From the NCBI GenBank assembly GCA_031370485.1, contig JANMQK010000031.1:1-31888 (forward strand): a stretch of 31,888 nucleotides of DNA. Direction: 5' to 3'. Numbering within the stretch: the first letter of the stretch is position 1; each line of letters begins with the position of its first letter. The notes beneath the pieces are model-generated. The model saw nothing but the letters and a program-made list of their open reading frames with translations. It made no database searches and was not told where the DNA came from. Source of the DNA: JANMQK01 sp031370485. GTDB lineage: Bacteria > Acidobacteriota > Polarisedimenticolia > Gp22-AA2. Shown one piece after another: positions 17,301 to 25,562 of this stretch. Both the position numbers and the translations under genes were made by a program.

Positions 17301-17359
17301 GCGCGCCCGATTCCGAGGCGGGCACCCAGGGAGGGGTGGATTGCACGCACCTCCCATGA
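11330..17359 (+). CDS. Giant secreted multi-domain protein, 2009 aa
   Basis: The start ATG 11330 follows a GAGGAGG site; an in-frame TTG at 11309 is rejected. Residues 1-33 are a signal peptide. Residues 110-575 form a long N-terminal domain with repeated strand motifs (PPDTVGDVGPNHYVQMVNSS, GRWGDYSAMSVDP) that looks like a beta-propeller-type surface domain. Residues 582-665 are a carboxypeptidase-regulatory-like Ig fold. Then three homologous modules of about 108 residues alternate with other domains: a proprotein-convertase P-domain (784-933), a MAM/cleaved-adhesin-like jelly roll (1063-1257) and a second P-domain-like unit (1373-1547). An HYR-like segment (1552-1630) and Cys-rich DDGxxCT/DDNNACT repeats (1634-1680) precede a C-terminal domain of about 320 residues I do not recognise. 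No protease active site or sorting tail (PEP-CTERM, LPXTG) is visible. A secreted adhesin or surface-binding role is inferred. Confidence 0.88.
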   Translation: MSRFRTPVLIAIVALGALLTMSLQRPAMRAQENPPAPIVGQAVHFAISPPIADLPPDDEVKPATPSEDKDIKQRPIKTFRPAGVDAGSGSQDGALWPPPGPHAPVQMAIPSPSLSLDGASSQDNANLFGSRVLPPDTVGDVGPNHYVQMVNSSYRIFDKTGAPLTPPRKLSSLFTALGAGNPCSTRDDGDPVVLYDTLADRWLLSQFCTVANPNNHQLIAISQTGDPTGAYYLYDFMMPNNKFNDYPKFGVWSDAYYMTDNQFNQAGTAFLGGGAFAFDRVKMLAGDPTATYIYFDLALLDPTIGGMLPSDMDGLTPPPAGTPGYFAEYRADEFGDPADALAVYEFHADFGSPLLSTFTQRPESPLTVPAFDPRSPTGRNDIEQPPPATSGMSLDSIQDRLLFRLAYRNFGGQESLVVNQTVNVGPNPTTQAGHQAAVRYHELRRSLPGGTFLVNEAATFAPDSDNRWMGSAAQDNQGNIAVGFSVSSTTVFPSVRYAGRLATDPPNGLFQGEASLVAGSGVQTHTSGRWGDYSAMSVDPSDDCTFWYTQEYYTAASQVSSAAGWLTRIGSFKFPVCTAAAQGTIAGSITNCTTGSPVPGAVVLATGGYLRTSSATGDYSMTVVPGTYDLTASKPGYMSAGASGLVVSNGATTTTSLCLLPIPILGAAGSTGPSAESCSPATGGLDPGETVTVSLAVRNTGAGDTTNLVGTLLSGGGVTSPGGPATYGVVLAGGPPVARSFTFTVDSALACGATLTATLSLQDGASNLGTVSYAFTLGSLSNGTFTATYSTGDIAVPIPDVNSVDIPITVPDGGSISDVNVRVRLDHTFDGDLVLSLINPDGTVVPLATNRGGAGDNYGSGPLDCSGVHTVFDDGASAAISGGIAPFTGSFRPEQPLSALNGKSSAGVWKLRVADTASLDVGTVGCVQLEVARRLPICCPFGTGAAAVEAAPGATIGAESCSPANGAVDPRETVTVNLPLRNVGTTPTSNLVATLLTGGGVLSPSGPQSYGSLSPIGPAVSRPFSFLSGGTCGGLITATLHLQDGATDLGNVTYTFGSGGLIASFSENFEGVTAPALPAGWTATVTGTTPPPAWATTTSAGFFVSPPNGAATGSTASVAESRLDSPAIAVPSGLSGQVSFQNNYSMETGFDGGVLEISISGGPFADIIAAGGSFVSGGYNQTISATFSSGIAGRMAWSGTGTAGSTGFITTRVNLPAAALGQNIVLRWRAAFDSSVSPAGAGWRIDDVSLSVFTCCGATVLAAPPATVTSESCGPANGVVDPDETVIVSFPLRNVGTTLTTNLVATLLPGGGVNTPGGPQAYGALVPGGAAVTRSFTFVPTGACGGTITALLHLQDGADDLGTASFVLTLGTTASITTSFSNTGAITIPSVGASTPYPSGITVSGVTGTVTKVTVKLTGYSHTFPDDVDLLLVGPAGDKFIIMSDVGGSPDAINLTLTLDDAGATILPDSGPLASGTFRPTNIGTGDTFALPAPAGPYLSPATAGTATFASVFNGKDPNGTWNLYVVDDVGGDSGSISGGWTVTITATSPVCCSQPCSLTCPADVSSPNDPGTCGTVVSYPPPSVSGTCGTLATAPPSGSSFPVGATTVTATATTSGGSTTTCGFTVTVQNTNPCDDGSACTTEDACQGATCVGGPPPNCDDNNACTVDSCQPATGCVHSGTAQDGHLTMASNFNGTPIPAGRWIWFNSNFKPDKTPDTLTTLTLTNSRVTFTSGGVSYNLAVPNARITLDPSATCSSTSFNAAMNRWETVVPLDGKDDETFLSGLGFPVPVNFPGGIKPVTWEGDVQSSEPSFKFKWKWSAAVYTTSLSDYNSLGVKPTHKETCLYDNSDHGGTPENKKPFVVGGARGGGGSNYTGGWSGSQSLRLFCEASHPMMIGAVTGLQFLDPDHLQWNATENATFYDILRGDIEGLTATGSIGGAFCEQDDLPVTENVDAAVPETGKAFFYLIRGDARAPMPGSYVDPDGPEGGGAPDSEAGTQGGVDCTHLP
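13337..13663 (+). repeat. Module repeat 1 in the giant secreted protein
   Basis: Residues 670-778, beginning just before ESCSPATGGLDPGETVTV and ending at YAFTLG. Shared positions with the other two copies are ESC.P..G..DP.ETV, LRN.G, GGGV..P.GP and LQDGA..LG. Each copy has one Cys in ESC and one in the C.G.(L/I)TA motif, which could form an internal disulfide. Confidence 0.8.
14186..14505 (+). repeat. Module repeat 2 in the giant secreted protein
   Basis: Residues 953-1058, with ESCSPANGAVDPRETVTV, LRNVGTTPTSNLVATLL, GGGVLSPSGPQSYG and LQDGATDLGNV. It is closer to copy 3 than to copy 1, suggesting the later duplication was between copies 2 and 3. Confidence 0.8.
15122..15442 (+). repeat. Module repeat 3 in the giant secreted protein
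   Basis: Residues 1265-1371, with ESCGPANGVVDPDETVIV, LRNVGTTLTTNLVATLL, GGGVNTPGGPQAYG and LQDGADDLG. It lies between the MAM-like jelly roll and the second P-domain-like unit. Confidence 0.8.
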
Positions 17360-17418
17360 GCGGGTCAGCGGGCGCCGGCCTTCCCTAGGGCACCCCCGGC
17401 GGCACCCTCCAGACGCCA

Positions 17419-17450
17419 CGGGGCGGGACGAAAGTCCCGCCCCGTTTTTC
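17419..17450 (+). terminator. Intrinsic terminator after the giant secreted protein
   Basis: A perfect 11-bp GC-rich stem (CGGGGCGGGAC at 17419-17429 pairing with 17434-17444) closes a GAAA tetraloop and is followed by TTTTTC. It lies 60 bp after the stop codon and is the clearest terminator in the window. Confidence 0.9.
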
Positions 17451-17581
17451 TTCGGCCCGGGAGCGCGCGACCCGCAGTACAATACGCGGCCTTCTGGCCG
17501 GCGGGGCTGCCACCGGCCACGTGGCCGTCAATCGAAGGCGACGGTTCTCATAGAACGGAAGTCATCCAAGGAGGGGCCCGC
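17451..17581 (+). promoter_or_regulatory. Leader region of the pyrophosphatase gene with a 12-bp palindrome
   Basis: TACAAT at 17478-17483 is a possible -10 box, but no good -35 box lies at the right distance. Downstream, GGCCACGTGGCC (17515-17526) is a perfect palindrome and could be an operator or part of a leader hairpin. Just before it, GGCCGG and CCGGCC could pair as a six-bp stem. The start codon is preceded by AAGGAGGGG. Confidence 0.35.
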
Positions 17582-19747
<2,166 letters not shown>

Positions 19748-19773
19748 ATCGGCCGCACGGGGCGGTGCGCGGG

Positions 19774-19834
19774 GGGCGGCGCGCAGCGAGGCGAGGGGAG
19801 GCGTCGCGTAGCGACGCCGGACCCGTGCCCGGCG
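19774..19834 (-). repeat. Structured intergenic repeat, copy 1
   Basis: This 61-bp GC-rich element matches 27001-27061 at 58 of 61 positions, and weaker similarity continues on both sides. It starts 30 bp after the sthA stop codon in minus-strand sense. Within it, GGCGTCGC and GCGACGCC (19800-19818) form a perfect 8-bp stem with a 3-base loop. An alternative stem (19815-19834, 6 bp around an 8-base loop) shares bases with it, so the two folds exclude each other. There is no U-run. Confidence 0.75.
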
Positions 19835-19864
19835 AGGGCAGGCGCGGCGCCGCGGCCCACGGGG

Positions 19865-21250
19865 TCAGATCTTGTTGAGGCCGTTGAGCGCCGCGACCTT
19901 GTAGGCATCGGTCAGGGTCGGGTAGTTGAAGACGGCGTCGCGGAAATACTCCATCGTGCCCCCCAGGGCCATCACCGCCTGGCCGACGTGGATGATCTCG
20001 GTGGCGTTCTCGCCGATGCCGTGGACCCCGAGGACGCGCAAAGTCGAGGGGTCGAACAGGATCTTCAGAAGACCGATCTCGTCCCCCAGGATCTGCCCCC
20101 GGGCAAGCTCCTCGTAACGGGCGAGGCCGAACTCGTAGGGCACCCGCGCGGCCGTCAGCTCCTGCTCGGTCTTCCCCACCATCGAGATCTCCGGGACGGT
20201 GTAGATGCCGTAGGTGTGGAACTCTGGCGCGCTCTTGCCCGGAACGCCGAACATGTGGCTCGCGGCCAGGCGGCCCTGCTCCATGGAGGAAGCGGCGAGC
20301 GACGGGAAGCCGACGACGTCACCGGCCGCGTAGATGTGCGGCACCTTCGTCCGGAAGTTCCCGTCGACTGCAATCCGCCCTTTCTCGTCGGCGGCAAGCC
20401 CCGCCGCCTCCAGCCGGACGAGGTCGGTGTTCGGCTGGCGGCCGACGGCGTACAGAAGCCCTTCGCCATGCACCGTCTTGCCGCTGTCGAGACAGGCCAC
20501 GACACGGCCGCGCTCATCGCGCGTAACGGAGACAACCTTCTCCCCCAGCCGAAACGTCGCGCCGCGGCTCCGCATCTGGTAGCAGAGCGCATCGACGATT
20601 TCCCGGTCGACGAATTCGAGAAGTGCCGGACGCAGATCGATGATCGTGATGCGCACGTCGAGCGCCCCCAGCATCGAGGCGTACTCCAGGCCGACCACCC
20701 CTCCGCCTACCACGATCAGGTCCCGGGGGATGGAGGGAACGTCGAGCAGCTGATCCGAGTCGAACACGGTGCGCCCGTCGACCTCGATCTGCGGGCTGTG
20801 GGCGGGGCGCGTCCCGCAGGAGACCAGGATGAAATCGCCCTTCAGGGTCTCCCGCCCGCCTGGGCCCTCGACCTCGACGACGTGCGGCTCGAGGAACCGG
20901 GCCGTGCCGTAGATGAGGACGATGTTGTTCCGCCGGAACTGCCGGTGCACGACGTCGGTCTCGCGCTCCAGGACCGCGTGGACCCGGAAGATTAGGTCCG
21001 GGACCGAGATCGTCTCCTTCAGCGTGTAGTCCCGGCCGTAGAAGGTCCGCTGGCGGAAACCGGTCAGGTACAGAATCGCCTCGCGCAGGGTCTTGCTGGG
21101 GATGGTGCCTGTGTGGACCGAGACGCCGCCGATCATCGACTTGCGGTCGACGACCGCCACCCGCTTCCCGAGCTTGGCCGCGGCGATGGCTGCCTTCTGG
21201 CCCGCCGGGCCGCTGCCGATGACGACGAGGTCGTAGGTGGAAGGATCCAT
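19865..21250 (-). CDS. sthA: Soluble pyridine nucleotide transhydrogenase (SthA-like flavoprotein), 461 aa
   Basis: SthA proteins transfer hydride between NADPH and NAD+ in the cytoplasm. The FAD-binding motif GSGPAG (12-17), the second dinucleotide motif VVGGGVVGLEYAS (about 173-186), the FAD motif YAAGDVVG and a C-terminal dimerisation domain ending KVAALNGLNKI are present. The redox-disulfide site of the related dihydrolipoamide dehydrogenases is absent: the segment reads GGVSVHTGTIPSKTLREA, with Ser44 and Thr49 in place of both cysteines. This favours a transhydrogenase over a disulfide reductase. The start is taken at ATG 21250, which has GGGAGAG upstream. A GTG at 21268 lies too close to the putative -10 box. 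Confidence 0.92.
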   Translation of the reverse strand: MDPSTYDLVVIGSGPAGQKAAIAAAKLGKRVAVVDRKSMIGGVSVHTGTIPSKTLREAILYLTGFRQRTFYGRDYTLKETISVPDLIFRVHAVLERETDVVHRQFRRNNIVLIYGTARFLEPHVVEVEGPGGRETLKGDFILVSCGTRPAHSPQIEVDGRTVFDSDQLLDVPSIPRDLIVVGGGVVGLEYASMLGALDVRITIIDLRPALLEFVDREIVDALCYQMRSRGATFRLGEKVVSVTRDERGRVVACLDSGKTVHGEGLLYAVGRQPNTDLVRLEAAGLAADEKGRIAVDGNFRTKVPHIYAAGDVVGFPSLAASSMEQGRLAASHMFGVPGKSAPEFHTYGIYTVPEISMVGKTEQELTAARVPYEFGLARYEELARGQILGDEIGLLKILFDPSTLRVLGVHGIGENATEIIHVGQAVMALGGTMEYFRDAVFNYPTLTDAYKVAALNGLNKI

Positions 21251-21273
21251 GCGCGCTCTCCCGGTCACGAGAT

Positions 21274-21300
21274 GTTATAGGAGCGCCGCCGCGGGGGCAA
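21274..21300 (-). promoter_or_regulatory. Possible promoter for sthA
   Basis: On the minus strand TATAAC (21274-21279) is a good -10 box. TTGCCC (21295-21300) is a weak -35 box at a short 15-bp spacing. Transcription would begin near 21267, giving a leader of about 17 nt with the GGGAGAG site. Confidence 0.4.
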
Positions 21301-21343
21301 CGGAGCCCTCGTGGCTGCGGCCCGGTTCCTCCTCGGCCCGCGA

Positions 21344-21372
21344 TTGATCGGGCGTTTCCGAGCGGCTAGACT
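21344..21372 (+). promoter_or_regulatory. Promoter for the HAD-epimerase-phosphoglucomutase run, predicting a nearly leaderless mRNA
   Basis: TTGATC (21344-21349) and TAGACT (21367-21372) are separated by exactly 17 bp. The ATG of the next gene begins 9 bases after the -10 box, where transcription would start. No ribosome-binding site precedes this ATG, which agrees with leaderless translation. Confidence 0.45.
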
Positions 21373-21380
21373 GAGCGGCC

Positions 21381-22091
21381 ATGAAAGTGGTCCTGTTCGA
21401 CATCGACGGAACGCTCCTGACGACGGGGGGCGGGGCGCGCGACGCTTTCACCCGCGCCCTCTCCGAGGCTGCCGGGCAATCCATCGACACGCGCGGCTAC
21501 TCCTTCAGCGGCCGCACCGATCCGCAGATCGCCCGCGACATCCTCGCGGGAAACGGGGTCGAGGGAATGAATCTGGAGGCCGCGATCCCGATCGCGATCC
21601 GCCTCTACCTCCGCTACTTCGCCGAGTCGGCGCCGCGGCTGGCGCAGGCCCGCCTCCTCCCCGGCGTGCGTGAGGTGCTCGACGGCCTGGGGAAACAGGC
21701 GGGCGTGCGGGTCGGCCTGCTCACCGGAAACGTCGTCGAGGGGGCCCGGATCAAGCTCGAGTTCTTCGACCTGACACGGCATTTCGACTTCTCGATAAGC
21801 GCCTTCGGGAGCGACGACGCCGACCGGTACCGCCTGCCCGCGCTGGCGGTCGAGCGGGCGCGGCGCGTCATCGGCGACGGCGTGTCGGGCCGCCACCTGG
21901 TCCTCGTGGGGGACAGCGAGCATGACGTTCTGTGCGGGCGATCGGTCGGGGCGCGCTCGGTCGCCGTGTGCACGGGGTGGACCGCCCCCGAGACGCTGCG
22001 CGCCCTGGGTCCCGACGCCTTGCTCGAGGATCTCGGGGACACCGAGCGGTCGATCGCCGCGATCCTGGACGACACCCCACCCCGCCCATGA
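21381..22091 (+). CDS. HAD-superfamily hydrolase, phosphoglycolate-phosphatase-like, 236 aa
   Basis: Motif I is DIDGT (Asp7 nucleophile, Asp9 acid/base), motif II is LLTGN near residue 115, and motif IV is VGDSEHD near 178, with the acidic residues for Mg2+. The motif I to II gap holds an alpha-helical C1 cap, as in phosphoglycolate phosphatases and related sugar phosphatases. The substrate cannot be named from sequence. The stop codon overlaps the start of the next gene (ATGA), so the two are translationally coupled. Together with the downstream epimerase this could suggest cell-wall-derived metabolites, but the link is inference. Confidence 0.88.
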   Translation: MKVVLFDIDGTLLTTGGGARDAFTRALSEAAGQSIDTRGYSFSGRTDPQIARDILAGNGVEGMNLEAAIPIAIRLYLRYFAESAPRLAQARLLPGVREVLDGLGKQAGVRVGLLTGNVVEGARIKLEFFDLTRHFDFSISAFGSDDADRYRLPALAVERARRVIGDGVSGRHLVLVGDSEHDVLCGRSVGARSVAVCTGWTAPETLRALGPDALLEDLGDTERSIAAILDDTPPRP

Positions 22092-23122
22092 CGGGCCACG
22101 GCCAGATAAACGCCGAGCACAAGACGATCGACCTGTCGCTGCGGCACACCTGGACGATTGCCCGCGGCTCGAGCACGAAAAAGACGAACGTCCTCGTGCG
22201 GCTGTCGCACGGCGGCCTCGTCGGCCTTGGCGAGGCGGCGCCGAACGCCCGGTACGCCGAGGACTGGCGGACGGTCGGCGCGGCCCTCGACAGGCTGGCG
22301 CCGCACCTCCACGACGACCCGGATCGGTGGGAATCCGATCTCGATCGGCTCGAGGAAATCCTTCCCGCGAACCGCGCCGCCAAGGCCGCCCTCGACATCG
22401 CGATCCACGACCTGATGGCCCGGCGCGCGGGGGTCCCCCTCTGCGCGATGCTCGGCGCCGACCCGGAGAAGGCGCCGCGGACATCGTTCTCCATCGGCAT
22501 GGACGACCTTGCGGTCATGCAGTCCAAGGTCCGCGAGGCCTCGGAATTCCCGATACTGAAGGTCAAGGTCGGCGCGGAGAACGCGCGGGAAACCCTGGAA
22601 GGAATCCGCGCGGTGACCGACCGGCCGCTCTACGTCGATGCCAACGAGGGATTCCCGGAGCGCCGGCGGGCGGTGGAACTGGCCCGCTGGATGACCTCGA
22701 TCGGTGTCGTGCTCCTGGAACAACCGTTCCCCGCCGCCGACCTCGAATCCACCAGGCACCTGCGCGACAGCGTCGACCTGCCGATCCTGGCGGACGAGGC
22801 GGTCGTGACGGTGGAGGATCTCCCGGGCGCCGCGGAGGCCTTCGACGGCGTCAACGTGAAGCTCCAGAAATCGGGGGGCCTGCGGCCCGCCCGCCGCCTG
22901 ATCGACGCGGCGCGGGCGCGCGGCATGTCGGTGATGATCGGCTGCATGATCGAGACCTCGATCGGCATCACGGCGGCCGCGCATCTCTCCCCCTTCGCGG
23001 ACTACGCCGATCTCGACGGCAACTTGTTGATCGCGAACGACCCGTTCACGGGGGTCACCGTCTCGGACGGACGGCTGATCCTCCCCGGCCTCCCCGGTCT
23101 CGGCGTCAGCGGCGCCTGGTGA
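22088..23122 (+). CDS. Dipeptide epimerase of the enolase superfamily (L-Ala-D/L-Glu epimerase-like), 344 aa
   Basis: Residues 1-120 form the capping domain and the rest a TIM barrel of the muconate-lactonising subgroup. The catalytic and metal residues are in place: Lys158 and Lys160 (LKVKVG), Asp184 (DANEG), Glu211 (LLEQPF), Asp236 (LADEAV) and Lys258 (NVKLQKSGG). A C-terminal Asp308-Leu-Asp310 matches the DxD motif that holds the substrate amino group in dipeptide epimerases, which favours this function over menaquinone or muconate enzymes. Known members epimerise L-Ala-D-Glu from murein turnover, but the family has varied dipeptide specificity. The start ATG 22088 overlaps the HAD stop codon, and the N-terminal sequence fits the family from there. 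Confidence 0.88.
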   Translation: MTGHGQINAEHKTIDLSLRHTWTIARGSSTKKTNVLVRLSHGGLVGLGEAAPNARYAEDWRTVGAALDRLAPHLHDDPDRWESDLDRLEEILPANRAAKAALDIAIHDLMARRAGVPLCAMLGADPEKAPRTSFSIGMDDLAVMQSKVREASEFPILKVKVGAENARETLEGIRAVTDRPLYVDANEGFPERRRAVELARWMTSIGVVLLEQPFPAADLESTRHLRDSVDLPILADEAVVTVEDLPGAAEAFDGVNVKLQKSGGLRPARRLIDAARARGMSVMIGCMIETSIGITAAAHLSPFADYADLDGNLLIANDPFTGVTVSDGRLILPGLPGLGVSGAW

Positions 23123-23166
23123 GGTGGTATCCTGAGTCCCTTCATCATGGAGGCGGCTTTCATCCC

Positions 23167-24837
23167 ATGAGCCCGCGGGAAGTCCCGACGACCGCCTTTA
23201 CCGACCAGCGCCCCGGGACCTCGGGCCTGCGCAAAAAGACCCGGGTCTTCATGCAGCCCGGCTACCTCGAGAATTTCGTGCAGTCGGTCTTCAACGTCGC
23301 GAGGGGGGACGCGGCCGGCGCCGGACCCGCGAGGACCCCTCCGGGCGATGCGTTCCGGGCCGCGACGCTCGTCGTCGGCGGAGACGGCCGGTACCACAAC
23401 CGCGAGGCCACCGCGATCATCCTGAAGCTCGCGGTCGCGAACGGCTTCGGCCGCATCCTCGTCGGCAAGGGGGGCATCCTCTCGACACCGGCCATGTCGG
23501 CGGTCATCCGCCGCCGCGGCGCTCTCGGGGGGCTGGTTCTCACGGCCAGCCATAACCCGGGCGGGCCCGACGCCGATTTCGGGATCAAGTACAACGTGAA
23601 AAACGGCGGACCTGCTCCCGAGAGCGTGACGGAGGGGATCTACCGTGAGAGCCGCGGTCTCCGCTCCTACCTGACGATCGACCGGGCCGAGGTCGATCTG
23701 GACCGCGAAGGCCCGACCCGGATCGGCGCGACCGAGATCCTGGTCATCGATCCGCTGGCCGACTACACGACGCTCATGGAGGAGCTGTTCGACTTCAGGG
23801 CGCTGCGCGGCCTCTTCACGGGCGGGTTCCACCTGGCGTTCGACGCCATGCACGGCGTGACCGGACCCTACGCCCGGCGTATCTTCGAGGAGATTCTCGG
23901 CGCTCCCGAGGGGACCGTCATCCACGGGGTCCCGCTCGAGGACTTCGGCGGACACCATCCCGATCCGAACCTGACGCACGCCGCCGATCTGGTCCTCCTC
24001 ATGGCGGCCCCGGGGGCGCCGGGCCTTGGCGCCGCCTGCGACGGGGACGGCGACCGCAACTTGATCCTCGGGCCCGGTTTCTTCGTGACCCCGGGGGACT
24101 CGCTGGCGGTGATCGCCGAGCAGGCCGCGTGCATCCCCGGCTACTCGAAGGGGCTCAGGGGTGTCGCCCGCTCGATGCCGACCAGCACCGCGGTTGACCG
24201 GGTCGCCGCGGCCCTGAAGATTCCCTGCTACGAGACGCCGACGGGATGGAAGTTCTTCGGCAACCTGATGGACGCCGGGCTCTGCACCCTCTGCGGCGAG
24301 GAGAGCTTCGGCACGGGGTCGGACCACCTGCGCGAGAAGGACGGGCTCTGGGCGGTCCTCTGCTGGCTCTCGATCCTGGTGTCGCGCGGCGAGGGTGTCG
24401 AGCAGGTCGTGCGCGGGCACTGGCGGCGCTTCGGCCGCTCCTACTACCAGCGTCACGATTACGAGGGGCTCGACCCGGCGGCGGCGGATTCCATGATCGC
24501 GGCGGTGCGCGGCCGGCTCCCGTCGCTTCAGGGGACCTCATTGAACGGGATGGCGGTGCTCCACGCCGAAGATTTCTCCTACACCGACCCGGTGGACGGC
24601 GCCACGAGCGGCCGACAGGGCATCCGGGTCCTCCTCGAGGGCGGGTCGCGCCTCGTGGGCCGGCTGTCCGGCACCGGGACGGAAGGGGCCATCTTCAGGC
24701 TCTACCTCGAGGGATACCGCAGGGAGCCGGACGCGGCGGTGGCCGGGGCCGTCCTCGCGCCCCTCGAGGCTGCGGCCGAGGACCTGTTCGGGATGCGCCG
24801 GAGACTCGGCCGCGATCGGGCGACCCTCGTCACCTAG
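23167..24837 (+). CDS. pgm: Alpha-D-phosphohexomutase, PGM1-like phosphoglucomutase, 556 aa
   Basis: The enzyme interconverts glucose 1-phosphate and glucose 6-phosphate. The N-terminal signature TDQRPGTSGLRKKTRVF is that of the longer PGM1-type enzymes. Catalytic Ser128 sits in TASHNPGG, the Mg2+ loop is DGDGDRN (Asp292, Asp294, Asp296), the sugar-binding loop is GEESFG (377-382) and the phosphate-binding loop is SGTGTEG (from Ser501). Length fits PGM1-type enzymes rather than the shorter bacterial PMM/PGM. The start ATG 23167 lies 44 bp after the epimerase stop. A GGAGG lies about 12 bases upstream, a slightly long spacing. Upstream in-frame sequence overlaps the epimerase gene and is excluded. 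Confidence 0.94.
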   Translation: MSPREVPTTAFTDQRPGTSGLRKKTRVFMQPGYLENFVQSVFNVARGDAAGAGPARTPPGDAFRAATLVVGGDGRYHNREATAIILKLAVANGFGRILVGKGGILSTPAMSAVIRRRGALGGLVLTASHNPGGPDADFGIKYNVKNGGPAPESVTEGIYRESRGLRSYLTIDRAEVDLDREGPTRIGATEILVIDPLADYTTLMEELFDFRALRGLFTGGFHLAFDAMHGVTGPYARRIFEEILGAPEGTVIHGVPLEDFGGHHPDPNLTHAADLVLLMAAPGAPGLGAACDGDGDRNLILGPGFFVTPGDSLAVIAEQAACIPGYSKGLRGVARSMPTSTAVDRVAAALKIPCYETPTGWKFFGNLMDAGLCTLCGEESFGTGSDHLREKDGLWAVLCWLSILVSRGEGVEQVVRGHWRRFGRSYYQRHDYEGLDPAAADSMIAAVRGRLPSLQGTSLNGMAVLHAEDFSYTDPVDGATSGRQGIRVLLEGGSRLVGRLSGTGTEGAIFRLYLEGYRREPDAAVAGAVLAPLEAAAEDLFGMRRRLGRDRATLVT

Positions 24838-24890
24838 GAGCCACCCCGGGTCCTCGCGCCGGCCTGATGGGACCGGGGTAAGATAGCGGC

Positions 24891-25535
24891 ATGAGGCACA
24901 TCGGCGTCCCGCATCTTCGTTACATCCTTGCCCCGGCCCTGGCGGCCGTCGCGGCGCTTTCCGCGCCCCCGCCATCCGCGGTCGAGCGGGATGTCTACCG
25001 CGAGATCCGCGGGCGCTACGAAGGGCTCGTCCTCCCCTTGAAAATCGATCTCAAGTCCGCGGTGACCGCGACACCACCCAACACGGTGTCTCTCGAAGGG
25101 ATCGGGTACGCGCGGGAGAGCGCCCCCATCCTGTTCGGACGTCTCGAGAAGGTCTATGTGCAAAGGGTCATCAACGACGGCAAGACCCACCTCGAGCTGA
25201 CGATCTACCGCAGCAAGGACGAGGCGGACCGCCTGCGGGCCAGCGACATACCCCAGCCGATGCTCAACAACCCGATGGCGGGGAGGACACTGGCGGGGTT
25301 CGCGCGGCAGGACAGCACCAGCGTCCTGCTCGAGGTGACCGCCGGCAGGAAGGAACCCGCGCGGCAGATGGAGGAAATCGAGACGCTGCTCAAGAAGATT
25401 TTCTACATCGGCTCGGAGCCGTCCGTCGAGGAGCTCGAGCAGTTCATCCGCGCTCACCACGGCATGGGGATGAGCCGGCTGCGCGCGCTCACCGGCCTTC
25501 CTTCCGAACGGATCCGCGCGATTCTCGAGGAGTGA
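24891..25535 (+). CDS. Exported protein of unknown function, 214 aa
   Basis: Residues 1-30 look like a signal peptide (ILAPALAAVAALSAPPPSA). The mature part is a mixed alpha/beta domain without a motif I can name: YEGLVLPLKIDLKSAV, ITPPNTVSLEGIGY-like strand, then LFGRLEKVYVQRVINDGKTH and LELTIYRSKDEADRL. An alpha-helical C-terminus follows, with SEPSVEELEQFIRAHHGMGM and LRALTGLPSERIRAILEE, the last resembling a small helix-hairpin unit. A TAAGAT element 7 bases before the ATG may be a -10 box, with no ribosome-binding site, as for the HAD gene. The gene converges on tyrS with a 25-bp gap. Confidence 0.75.
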   Translation: MRHIGVPHLRYILAPALAAVAALSAPPPSAVERDVYREIRGRYEGLVLPLKIDLKSAVTATPPNTVSLEGIGYARESAPILFGRLEKVYVQRVINDGKTHLELTIYRSKDEADRLRASDIPQPMLNNPMAGRTLAGFARQDSTSVLLEVTAGRKEPARQMEEIETLLKKIFYIGSEPSVEELEQFIRAHHGMGMSRLRALTGLPSERIRAILEE

Positions 25536-25562
25536 GCCCCGCCGCATCCTGGCGGGCGGCTC
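25534..25562. terminator. Possible bidirectional terminator hairpin between convergent genes
   Basis: GAGCC-CCGCC (25534-25543) pairs with GGCGG (25551-25555) and GGCTC (25558-25562), leaving a 2-base bulge and a 7-base loop. The hairpin fills the gap between two facing stop codons, but there is no U-run on either side. Confidence 0.4.

Noticed and set aside
14267..17482. Very long minus-strand open frame (about 1070 residues) opposite the giant secreted protein
   Set aside because: It lies entirely antisense to a well-supported coding sequence. Its translation is Arg/Gly/Asp-rich without domains, typical of high-GC codon shadowing.
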